Source of the DNA: GWA2-66-18 sp964537395
GTDB taxonomy: Bacteria > Elusimicrobiota > Elusimicrobia > UBA1565 > UBA9628
Length of the DNA: 64,000 nt
Assembly: GCA_964537395.1 (NCBI GenBank)
Contig: CAZIBN010000006.1
Span: 1 to 64,000 of the forward strand
Reading direction: 5' to 3'
In this document: positions 50,675 to 58,004 of the stretch, piece after piece
How the letters are laid out: each line of letters begins with the position of its first letter
Numbering within the stretch: position 1 is the stretch's first letter
Made by a program: the position numbers and the translations under genes
Notes under the pieces: model-generated
Database searches by the model: none
Told to the model about the DNA's origin: nothing
What the model saw: the letters and a program-made list of their open reading frames with translations, nothing else

Positions 50675-51628
50675 ATGAAGCTTTCCGCCAAATGGTTCTT
50701 GTGGTTCACCGGCATCGGCATCTACGTCATGTGCCTGGGCGGGATCTTCTACTACAACCTTTTCAAGTGGACGTTCGACGAGAAGCTCAAGCAGGAATCC
50801 ATCGACATGGTCCGCCTGTACGCCCCGACCCTCATCGAGGGCCTGTCGCGCAACCAGGGCGTGATCTCCATGCCGGAGTTCGACACGGTCAGCCGCTTTT
50901 CTAAAGACGATCGGATCGCGGCGTTGCTCTACCTCAACAAATACGGCGAGGTCCGCTGGTTCAAGGACCCGTCGATGATGACCAAGCCTTTCGATGATTT
51001 CGTCAAGCAGGTGAGCCTGCCGACGGACGCCATCGAGCAGGCCTGGCTCGCGAAGACCCCGATCGTGCGCGCGGTGCCCAACATGCCGCTGTACGACATC
51101 GCCATCCCGCTCGCGTTGCGCGGGGAGGTCCTCGGCATCCTCAACATGCAGATCAGCCGCGAGGGCGTGGTCAAGGTCATCAACAAGGCCATGCACAAGT
51201 ACGCCGTCGGNNNNNNNNNNNNNNNNNNNNNNNNNNNNNNNNNNNNNNNNNNNNNNNNNNNNNNNNNNNNNNNNNNNNNNNNNNNNNNNNNNNNNNNNNN
51301 NNNNNNNNNNCTCAAGGCCGTCGTCTCCAAGAACCACCGCGCGATCGTCGTCGACGAGGACAACAGCGTCCTCTACACCAACTTCCCGATCACCGGCACG
51401 GTGACGACCGACGGCAAGCTCCATCTGCTCGACGTCATCGACAGCCAGCAGCAGGACGTCCTGCGCCTCGTCGGCGTGGCGCTCGACCGGCCCAACCAGG
51501 TCGTCGAGGCGGACACGATGTTCAAGTCCGAGCCCTGCCATGTGAAGGCCGTCCACCTCGAGGAGGAGGGTGAGCTTCGCCGCACGCTCATCCTGTTCGA
51601 GACCAAGACCGTCGGCGCGCGCATCTAG
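50675..51628 (+). CDS. Membrane sensor-like protein, interrupted by an assembly gap
   Basis: Two membrane-proximal fragments in one frame separated by 100 N, so the true length is unknown and the open frame over the gap is artificial. Residues 8-28 form a membrane helix; 30-175 an extracytoplasmic sensor with LYLNKYGEVRWFKDPSMM and IAIPLALRGEVLGILNMQIS, typical of Cache-like domains. After the gap LKAVVSKNHRAIVVDEDNSVLYT may be a second sensory fold. No kinase or transmitter is seen. It ends the pilus locus. Confidence 0.6.
   Translation: MKLSAKWFLWFTGIGIYVMCLGGIFYYNLFKWTFDEKLKQESIDMVRLYAPTLIEGLSRNQGVISMPEFDTVSRFSKDDRIAALLYLNKYGEVRWFKDPSMMTKPFDDFVKQVSLPTDAIEQAWLAKTPIVRAVPNMPLYDIAIPLALRGEVLGILNMQISREGVVKVINKAMHKYAVXXXXXXXXXXXXXXXXXXXXXXXXXXXXXXXXXXLKAVVSKNHRAIVVDEDNSVLYTNFPITGTVTTDGKLHLLDVIDSQQQDVLRLVGVALDRPNQVVEADTMFKSEPCHVKAVHLEEEGELRRTLILFETKTVGARI
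51211..51310. other. 100-N assembly gap
   Basis: Exactly 100 unknown bases, a conventional placeholder for a gap of undetermined length. Confidence 0.95.
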
Positions 51629-51805
51629 CGCGATTCATAATCCGGCCTTGCGCCGGTGCCAATGCCAATCACTGGTTCCGGAACTAGTCATTATTATCAA
51701 TAGTGAGCCCGGCACGACTGGAATGGTCTTGATCGATCGGCATTGGCAGCGGTGAGAGTTCGACCCTGAGGCCCTGCTGCGGGAATTTCATATGATGGAT
51801 GAACC

Positions 51806-52093
51806 ATGGCCAAGGACTTCACGAAGGACCTCGACCGCATCCGCACCGGCATCGACGAGGTGGACAACGGCATCGTCACGCTCCTCGCCCGGCGCCGCGC
51901 GCTGGTCATCGATCTGGCGAAGATCAAGAAGGAGCTGAACGTGCCGATCTACGACCGTACGCGCGAGCAGGCGCTCGTGGACCGCGTGAAGAAATGGGGC
52001 GCGGAGCACAAGCTCAACGAGGAGTTCGTCGAGGTCGTCTTCCGGCTCATCGTGATGAACTCCAAAGAAGTGCAGTACCATGAGAGTCAGTAG
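51806..52093 (+). CDS. Chorismate mutase, AroQ type
   Basis: 95-aa monofunctional mutase converting chorismate to prephenate. LDRIRTGIDEVDNGIVTLLARRRALVID carries the catalytic Arg and the conserved helix 1 of the AroQ fold; IYDRTREQALVDRV is the second motif. A TATGAT lies 9 nt before the ATG. The 177 nt upstream hold a 10-bp inverted repeat (TGCCAATGCC at 51657 and 51739) and AT-rich sequence of unknown role. Overlaps the aminotransferase gene by 14 nt. Confidence 0.9.
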   Translation: MAKDFTKDLDRIRTGIDEVDNGIVTLLARRRALVIDLAKIKKELNVPIYDRTREQALVDRVKKWGAEHKLNEEFVEVVFRLIVMNSKEVQYHESQ

Positions 52094-53228
52094 CCGGTCC
52101 CGGGCCGTCGCCGAGTCGCGCACATTGAGGCTGTCGACCGAGGCCCGGCGCCTGCGGGCCGAAGGCGTCGACGTGATCAGCCTGCTCGAGGGCGAGCCGG
52201 ACCTCCCGGTTCCCGAGGCCGTGCTGCGCGCGACGCAGGACGCCCTGAAGGCCGGCCGGACGCGCTATTCCGCCTCCGGGGGCCTGCCCGAGCTTCGAGC
52301 CGCGCTCGCGCTCAAGCTCAAGGACGTGAACGGCGTGACGGCGGCGCCGGAGAACATCCTCGTGACGAACGGGGCCAAGCAGGCCGTCTACGAGGTCCTT
52401 CAGGCCTTGTGCGAACCCGGCGACGAGGTGCTGATCCCAGCACCCTGCTGGGTCACATTTCCGGAGGCGGTCAAGCTCGCCGGTGCCGTGCCTGTGCTGG
52501 TGCCGACGGGTGAAAATCATCAGCTTGACCTGGATGCGCTTGAGCGCGCGGTCACGCCGAAGACCAGGGCGATCATCCTGAATTCGCCGAACAACCCGAC
52601 GGGCGCCGTGTATCCGGAGGCGGCGCTGCGCGCCGTCGTGGCGCTCGCGGATAAGCGCGATCTTGCGATCATCGCTGACGAGGCGTACGAGGCGCTCGTG
52701 TATGACGGGTCGCGTCACGTCAGCGTCGCCTCGCTCGGCGCGGCCGCGCGCACGGTCACGATCCAGACCTTCTCGAAAAGCTTCGCGATGACGGGCTTTC
52801 GCGTCGGCTACCTGGCCGGGCCCGCCGAGCTGGTGGAGGCCGTCGGGCGCATTCACGGCCACGTGACCGGCAACGCCTGCACGTTCGTGCAATACGGCGC
52901 GCTGGCGGCGCTGGGCCTGGGCGACGCTCACCGCACGCCGTGGCGCGACGCGCATCAGAAGCGGCGCGACGTCGCCTTCGAGCTGGGCGGGAAGCTGTTC
53001 GGCTGCACCAAGCCCCAGGGCGGCCTGTTCCTGTTCGCGGATGCGCGCCGTCATCTGGGCGGGCGGTTCGCGGACTCGGAGGCGCTGGCGGCTCACTTTC
53101 TGAAGGCGGCGAAGGTCGCCGTCATGCCCGGCTCGGCGTTCGGACGCGAGGGCTTCCTGCGCCTGAGCTTCTCCGCGCCGGAAGCGACGCTGCGCGAGGC
53201 TTTCGCGCGGCTGGAGGGCGCGCTATGA
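52080..53228 (+). CDS. Class I/II aminotransferase (aspartate/aromatic type)
   Basis: 382-aa PLP-dependent transaminase. Key blocks: NSPNNPTGAVY, ADEAYEALVYDG, and TFSKSFAMTGFRVGYLAG with the PLP lysine. Placed between chorismate mutase and tyrA, it is probably the tyrosine/phenylalanine (or prephenate/arogenate) aminotransferase; substrate preference cannot be read directly. ATGA overlap with tyrA. Confidence 0.92.
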   Translation: MRVSSRSRAVAESRTLRLSTEARRLRAEGVDVISLLEGEPDLPVPEAVLRATQDALKAGRTRYSASGGLPELRAALALKLKDVNGVTAAPENILVTNGAKQAVYEVLQALCEPGDEVLIPAPCWVTFPEAVKLAGAVPVLVPTGENHQLDLDALERAVTPKTRAIILNSPNNPTGAVYPEAALRAVVALADKRDLAIIADEAYEALVYDGSRHVSVASLGAAARTVTIQTFSKSFAMTGFRVGYLAGPAELVEAVGRIHGHVTGNACTFVQYGALAALGLGDAHRTPWRDAHQKRRDVAFELGGKLFGCTKPQGGLFLFADARRHLGGRFADSEALAAHFLKAAKVAVMPGSAFGREGFLRLSFSAPEATLREAFARLEGAL

Positions 53229-53953
53229 GCGTCGGCTTGATCGGCTTTGGGCGTCTGGGCCGTTTGCTCGCCCGGCACTTCGCGCGCGACGCTAAAATCC
53301 ATGTCTACGACGTGAAGCTTGACGCTCGCCGCGCGCGTGCGCTGGGCGTCGTTCCCTCGACCTTGGCGCAGGCCTGCGCCCAGGACGTCGTCGTGCTGTG
53401 CGTGCCGATGGCTGCCTTCGAGGGCGTGGCGCGCCGCATCAAGACCTTGGTCCGTCCGGGCGCGCTCGTCGTCGACACCTGCTCGGTCAAGGAGCACTCT
53501 GTTCGGGCCATGAAGCGCTGGCTCCCTAAGAGCGTGAGCCTGCTCGGCACGCATCCGAACTTCGGCCCCGACAGCGCCGCCGATTCCCTCAAGGACCGCA
53601 CCATCGTGCTGTGCCGGGTGCGCATGCCGGACGCGCTGTACCGGCGCGCTAGGCGCGCGCTCGTGCGCAAGGGCCTGCGTGTCGTCGAGCTCACGCCGCG
53701 CGAGCACGACCGCCGCATGGCCTCTTCGTTGGTTCTGACCCATTTCATCGGACGCGGACTGATCGCCTACGGCGCGAAGGCGACCGGCGTGGACACCGAG
53801 GGCTACAAGCGCCTTCTGCGCATCCTCGAGACGGTGCAGAACGATAGCTGGCAGCTGTTCTCGGACATGAACCGCTTCAACGCCTACGCTGCGCCGATGC
53901 GCCGCCGCTTCCTCGCGGCTCTAAAAGAGACTGACAAAAGAGTGACCTCTTGA
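53225..53953 (+). CDS. tyrA: Prephenate/arogenate dehydrogenase
   Basis: 242-aa NAD(P)-dependent TyrA. Rossmann GFGRLGRLLA, DTCSVKEHSVRAM, GTHPNFGPDS and LTPREHDRRMA match the family. It lacks a C-terminal ACT domain, so feedback by tyrosine is likely weak or absent. TTGA overlap with pheA. Confidence 0.9.
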   Translation: MSVGLIGFGRLGRLLARHFARDAKIHVYDVKLDARRARALGVVPSTLAQACAQDVVVLCVPMAAFEGVARRIKTLVRPGALVVDTCSVKEHSVRAMKRWLPKSVSLLGTHPNFGPDSAADSLKDRTIVLCRVRMPDALYRRARRALVRKGLRVVELTPREHDRRMASSLVLTHFIGRGLIAYGAKATGVDTEGYKRLLRILETVQNDSWQLFSDMNRFNAYAAPMRRRFLAALKETDKRVTS

Positions 53954-54795
53954 AGGTCGCCTACCAGGGCGTCCCCGGCGCGTACAGCGAGGCGGCGCTG
54001 CGCCTTCATTTCGGGCCGGGCGCCGAGCCCCTCGGGTTCGCGTTCAGCGAGCAGGTCTTCGACGCGGTGGAGGACGGCCGGGCGGACGCCGGCTTCGTGC
54101 CGGTGGAGAACAGCATCGCGGGCTCGGTGGGGGTCAACACGGACCTTCTGCTCGAGCGAAAGGTGTTCGCGACCGCGGAGGCGTACCTCCCCATCGATCA
54201 TTGCCTGCTCGGCCGCCCGGGCGACCGGCTCGAGGACGTGACCACCGTGTACTCCCATCCCATCGCCCTGGCCCAGTGCCGGGATTTCCTGAATACGCGC
54301 AAGCTGCGGGCGATCCCCGAGTACGACACCGCCGGCGCCGCTGAGCTCGTCTCCCAGCGCCGGCTTCCCGGCGAGGCCGCGATCGCCTCGAAGCGCTGCG
54401 CCGAGGTTTACAGCCTGGAGGTCCTGGCGTCGGACATCCAGAGCGTGAAGGGGAACTTCACACGCTTCCTCGCCTTCCGCCGCGAGGGCGACGCGCGCGC
54501 GGCGAACAAGACGGAGAAAACCAGCCTCGCCTTCTCCGTGCACCATCATCCCGGCGCGCTTCTCGAATGTCTGAAGCTGTTCGCCGACCACGCGATCAAC
54601 CTGACCAAGCTGGAGTCGCGGCCCATCGCGTCCAACCCGTTCGAGTATTCGTTCTTTGTCGATTTCCTGGGTGGGGCCGACGACGAGGCGGTGAGCGCCG
54701 CGCTCGCCGAGCTGCGCGCCGCGGCGCGCCACGTGAAGGTGCTCGGCTCGTATCCGTTGGCCGAGAGGCCTACCTCCGGGCCGCGCCCAGGATGA
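53950..54795 (+). CDS. pheA: Prephenate dehydratase
   Basis: 281 aa, TTG start overlapping the tyrA stop. Catalytic domain motifs VAYQGVPGAYSEAAL, PVENSIAGSV and KGNFTRFLAF; regulatory ACT domain from about residue 195 with HHHPGALLECLKLF and LESRP, so phenylalanine inhibition is expected. The 3' end overlaps the convergent DAHP synthase gene by 26 nt. Confidence 0.94.
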   Translation: MKVAYQGVPGAYSEAALRLHFGPGAEPLGFAFSEQVFDAVEDGRADAGFVPVENSIAGSVGVNTDLLLERKVFATAEAYLPIDHCLLGRPGDRLEDVTTVYSHPIALAQCRDFLNTRKLRAIPEYDTAGAAELVSQRRLPGEAAIASKRCAEVYSLEVLASDIQSVKGNFTRFLAFRREGDARAANKTEKTSLAFSVHHHPGALLECLKLFADHAINLTKLESRPIASNPFEYSFFVDFLGGADDEAVSAALAELRAAARHVKVLGSYPLAERPTSGPRPG

Positions 54796-55819
54796 GCTTT
54801 TCCGTCTCGTCCCAGCCCAGGCAGGCGTCGGTGATCGAGACGCCGTAGCGCAGGCTGCCCGGGCTTTTGAGATCCTTCGGCAGGTCCTGTCGCCCCGCGA
54901 AGAGGTTGCTCTCGATCATGAGCCCCGCGATCGGCGAGCCTCCGGCTCGGACCTGATCCAGGCACGCGTCGAAGACGCCCGGCTGGCGGCGGTGGTCCTT
55001 GCCGGAGTTGCCGTGGCTGCAGTCGACCATCAGGCGCGGATCCAGGTCCGCCCTCTTGAGCTTCTCCGCGCAGGCGAGGACCGAGGCGCGGTCGAAGTTC
55101 GGCTCGCGGCCGCCGCGCAGGACGACATGGCAGCTCTTGTTGCCGCGCGTGCGGTACACCGACACGCGCCCGTCCGGGTCGACGCCGAGGAAATGGTGCG
55201 GCGCCGCGGCGGACTTGATCGCGTCGAGGGCGACCTGGATGTCGCCCTCGGTGCCGTTCTTGAAGCCGACGGGGCTCGAGAGGCCGCTGGCGAGTTCGCG
55301 GTGGGTCTGGGATTCGGTGGTGCGCGCGCCGATCGCGTGCCAGCTGATCAGGTCCGCGAGGTACTGCGGTGAAACCGGGTCGAGGGCCTCGGTCGCGGCG
55401 GGAAGGCCGAGCTTGCTCACGCGCAGGAGCAGCTTGCGAGCGGCCTTGAGCCCATCCTCGATATGGAACGTGCCGTCCATGCGCGGGTCGTTGATGAGGC
55501 CCTTCCAGCCGACCGTGGTGCGGGGCTTCTCGAAGTACACGCGCATGACGAGCACGAAGCGGTCCTTCACCTTTTCCGCGAGCTCGCGCAGGCGCTCGGC
55601 GTACTCGAACGCGGCGCGCGGATCGTGGATCGAGCAGGGCCCTACGACGACGAAGAGGCGCTCGTCCTTGCCGTCGAGGATGGCGCGGATCTCGCGGCGG
55701 CCGCGCGCGACGGTCTCCAGGCATCGCTCCGACGCGGGCAGGAGCTTGCACACCTGGCGGGGCGCGGGCAATGAATGGTGCCCGGCGATATTCGTGTCGA
55801 CGAGCTTCGCTTTTTTCAC
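54770..55819 (-). CDS. aroF: 3-deoxy-7-phosphoheptulonate synthase, class I
   Basis: 349 aa, first step of the shikimate pathway. Motifs: VVGPCSIHDPRAA, RVYFEKPRTTVGWKGLINDP, SWHAIGARTTESQTHRELASG, VGFKNGTEGD, HGNSGKDHRRQ and GMSITDAC-like (GVSITDACLGW). GTG start preceded by a consensus promoter. Convergent with pheA, sharing the last 26 bp, so the branches of the pathway are transcribed towards each other. Confidence 0.95.
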   Translation of the reverse strand: MKKAKLVDTNIAGHHSLPAPRQVCKLLPASERCLETVARGRREIRAILDGKDERLFVVVGPCSIHDPRAAFEYAERLRELAEKVKDRFVLVMRVYFEKPRTTVGWKGLINDPRMDGTFHIEDGLKAARKLLLRVSKLGLPAATEALDPVSPQYLADLISWHAIGARTTESQTHRELASGLSSPVGFKNGTEGDIQVALDAIKSAAAPHHFLGVDPDGRVSVYRTRGNKSCHVVLRGGREPNFDRASVLACAEKLKRADLDPRLMVDCSHGNSGKDHRRQPGVFDACLDQVRAGGSPIAGLMIESNLFAGRQDLPKDLKSPGSLRYGVSITDACLGWDETEKLILGAARR

Positions 55820-55827
55820 GCGGGGGC

Positions 55828-55856
55828 AGTGTACCCTGATACCGCGCCACCGTCAA
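55828..55856 (-). promoter_or_regulatory. Leaderless-type promoter of the DAHP synthase gene
   Basis: Minus strand TTGACG (55856-55851), 17-nt spacer, TACACT (55833-55828), then 8 nt to GTG 55819. Confidence 0.75.
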
Positions 55857-55902
55857 GCTCGCGAGGGACGGTCGAGCCTCGCTTGAGCTCGCGTAGTCGC
55901 GT

Positions 55903-55965
55903 CCGGGAGGATAATCCTCCGGGCCCGGCGACCGCGCGCCGGCTCCCTCCGGATCATCCTCCCGG
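55903..55965. repeat. GC-rich stem-loop in the aroF-56317 gap
   Basis: CCGGGAGGAT (55903-55912) pairs with ATCCTCCCGG (55956-55965); the inner parts pair partially, and GGAGGAT-A-ATCCTCC at 55906-55920 is itself a palindrome. The rest of the 497-nt gap (55820-56316) holds the 40-bp repeat at 56027 and the promoter at 56254; I see no gene in it. Confidence 0.5.
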
Positions 55966-56026
55966 CCTACCTGGTGAGCTCGTGCGGCTCGACCTCCGCC
56001 GACATGCGGGTATGACGATGACGAGG

Positions 56027-56066
56027 TTATCCCCAGCGTTTCCAACGTTGGAAGTGCTGGGGATAA
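56027..56066. repeat. 40-bp palindromic repeat, copy 2
   Basis: TTATCCCCAGCGTTTCCAAC and its near-perfect complement; only two positions near the arm centre break the symmetry. Differs from the copy at 34161 by one inner base plus one end base. Confidence 0.75.
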
Positions 56067-56253
56067 CTTCGATGCAAACGATGGGTTCGAAATTGTCGGA
56101 GCGCGCGCGACCGAGCCATTAGGCGAGGAAGTGCCCCTTCCAAATTCCGTAGGGAAGGGGCCGGTCGCCCGGCCCGGAGGGATTCTCCCCACCCGTGCCA
56201 CGATGAAGCGCGCAAGGCCGCCCGACGATATCAGAAATAAAAAGTACAAGCCC

Positions 56254-56282
56254 TTGTCAAACTGTTACGCTTCTGTTATTCT
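56254..56282 (+). promoter_or_regulatory. Promoter of the signalling cluster
   Basis: TTGTCA (56254-56259), 17-nt spacer, TATTCT (56277-56282). The transcript would have a leader of about 28 nt with AAGGAG at 56305-56310, a normal Shine-Dalgarno for ATG 56317. Confidence 0.65.
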
Positions 56283-56316
56283 TGGCGGGCCTACAGACGC
56301 TATTAAGGAGATTGGA

Positions 56317-56745
56317 ATGAGCTATCGAGTGAAGAGAATCGATCCCTATTGGTTCAAGCATCCTATCCTCCCGATCGCCGTTTTCATCGGCGCCGCCCTG
56401 GCGCTCGGCGCGGGCTTCGCGAACAAGCCGCCCGTCGCGATCTTCGGCGCGCTGGTCGCGGCCGTCGCCATCCTGATCTCGACAAGGCCCGCGATCACCG
56501 GCACCGTGATGCTGCTCGGCTTCCTCGGCGGGCTGGTCACGTTCGTGATCTCGCCCAACACCACGAACGCGTCCTTGAGCGTTGGTCAGAAGGCCCTGTC
56601 GGTCGGCTTCTACACCTTGTTCTATGCAGTCCTCACGGAGGGCGCCTTGTTGCTGCTCGCCGTCGTCTACAACTTCTTCGCCGCGATCAGCTCTCTCGGC
56701 GGCCTCAGCCTCGAACTCGAGGATGAGGGCGGGACCGAGGAATAG
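56317..56745 (+). CDS. Small polytopic membrane protein
   Basis: 142 aa, start set by AAGGAG six nt upstream. Three to four hydrophobic helices (LPIAVFIGAALALGAGF, VAIFGALVAAVAILIS, GTVMLLGFLGGLVTFVI, FYTLFYAVLTEGALLLL) and a short acidic C-terminus. Not recognised. It opens the signalling cluster, so it may be a membrane partner, but this is context only. Confidence 0.65.
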   Translation: MSYRVKRIDPYWFKHPILPIAVFIGAALALGAGFANKPPVAIFGALVAAVAILISTRPAITGTVMLLGFLGGLVTFVISPNTTNASLSVGQKALSVGFYTLFYAVLTEGALLLLAVVYNFFAAISSLGGLSLELEDEGGTEE

Positions 56746-56752
56746 CGCCTCA

Positions 56753-57550
56753 ATGAGAACCAGCGTCGTCTACGGCTCGCGTGAGCCCAATCGCGCGGCC
56801 GTCATCCTCGAGGCCCTTCAGGCTGCCGGGATGACCGTCACCGTCGCGCAGAAGGCCAAGGAAGTGCAGGGGCTTCTGGCGCACCGCGGCTGCGATCTCC
56901 TGATCATCGGCCAAAAGCTCGTCGATGAGGACGGAGTGGATCTCGTCAAGCAGCTGCGCGCCAAGGGTCCGGCCCGGCAGATGCCGATCGTCGCTCTCGT
57001 CGAGCATGCCGATCAGCCGGCGGCCGCTTCGGCGCCGTCGAAGCATGCGTACGCCTTGTTCGGCCGCTCGGGACCGTCGTCGGCGCCGGCTCAGGCCTCG
57101 GCGAAGGACCGGGTCTCCCAGCGCCTCGCGTTCTTCCAGGCGGGCGCGGACGAGTGCCTCTCTCTCAACTGGGACGCGGCCGAGTGCCTCGCCCGCATCA
57201 AGGCGGTGCTGCGCCGCACCCAGGTCAACGCCTCCGAGGAGATCATAAACATGGGGGAGATCGAGCTCAACCTCACGAGCTATACCCTCCACATCTCGAA
57301 GAAGCGCGTTCCGCTGACGTCGAAGGAGCTCGACCTGCTCTATGTATTCCTGAGCTCGGCCAACCGCGTGCTCTCCCGTCCGTACCTGATCGAGCGCGTG
57401 TGGGGCTACAACTATTTCGGTTCGCCGCGAACCGTGGACGTGCACGTGCGCCGGCTTCGCGAGAAGCTCGGCGTCGCGGCGAAGTACATCACGACCATTC
57501 CCTGCGTCGGCTACAAGCTCGTGCCCCCCGGCGCGGAGATGAGGAGATAA
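56753..57550 (+). CDS. OmpR-type DNA-binding protein with degenerate receiver
   Basis: 265 aa. The N-terminal 165 residues have the receiver fold pattern but lack its catalytic residues: the acidic pair is replaced (VVYGSREPN), the phospho-Asp position reads LLIIGQKL, and the Lys position reads CLSLNWD. A 40-residue Ala/Ser/Pro insert splits the domain near residues 85-125. The C-terminal winged helix is intact (LTSKELDLLYVFLSS...YLIERVWGYNYFG..RTVDVHVRRLREKL). It should bind DNA without phosphorylation control. Confidence 0.85.
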   Translation: MRTSVVYGSREPNRAAVILEALQAAGMTVTVAQKAKEVQGLLAHRGCDLLIIGQKLVDEDGVDLVKQLRAKGPARQMPIVALVEHADQPAAASAPSKHAYALFGRSGPSSAPAQASAKDRVSQRLAFFQAGADECLSLNWDAAECLARIKAVLRRTQVNASEEIINMGEIELNLTSYTLHISKKRVPLTSKELDLLYVFLSSANRVLSRPYLIERVWGYNYFGSPRTVDVHVRRLREKLGVAAKYITTIPCVGYKLVPPGAEMRR

Positions 57551-57551
57551 C

Positions 57552-57938
57552 ATGGCGAAGCTTCCGAAGCTGCTCATCATCGACGACGACGCCCACCTTC
57601 GCGAGAGCCTCGCCGAGGTCCTCGAGCTCGACGGCTTCGAGTGCCATCAGGCCGGCGCGGCCAAGGAAGGCATCGCGGCCGCCATCAAGATCGATCCTGA
57701 CGCCGTGATCATGGACATCCAGCTGCCGGACTCCTCGGGCTTCCAGATCTGCCAGGAGCTGCGCAAGCGCTCCAAGATCACGATCCTGATCATGATGACC
57801 GGACGCTTCCTCTCGTCGGAGGAGAAGAAGCAGGGCTTCGAGCTCGGGGCCGACGAATACATCACCAAGCCCTTCGATCTCGCGGAGCTGTCGGCCCGCA
57901 TCAAGCAGCTGTTGTCGCGAAACGCGACCAAAGGCTGA
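57552..57938 (+). CDS. Single-domain response regulator receiver
   Basis: 128 aa with all active residues: IIDDDAHLRES, phospho-Asp in DAVIMDIQLPDSSGF, MMTGR and YITKPFDL. No output domain, so it probably acts by protein contact or as a phosphate sink. Starts 1 nt after the OmpR-type gene. Confidence 0.9.
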   Translation: MAKLPKLLIIDDDAHLRESLAEVLELDGFECHQAGAAKEGIAAAIKIDPDAVIMDIQLPDSSGFQICQELRKRSKITILIMMTGRFLSSEEKKQGFELGADEYITKPFDLAELSARIKQLLSRNATKG

Positions 57939-58004
57939 CCACGCCTCCGGCGTAACAAATTCGTGTTCCTGTACAGGCATAATTTGGGCACGGAACAATA
58001 ACCC

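Noticed and set aside
51657..51748. 10-bp inverted repeat (TGCCAATGCC) 72 nt apart before the chorismate mutase gene
   Set aside because: Short arms with a long loop; no second copy or regulatory partner seen, so chance or a decayed element cannot be told apart.
56027..56035. TTATCCCCA as a DnaA box
   Set aside because: It differs from the consensus TTATCCACA, occurs inside a palindromic repeat, and no dnaA, dnaN or box cluster is near.
56131..56316. N-terminal extension of the small membrane protein at 56317
   Set aside because: The extension is basic and non-conserved in look, crosses the predicted promoter, and ATG 56317 has a good Shine-Dalgarno.
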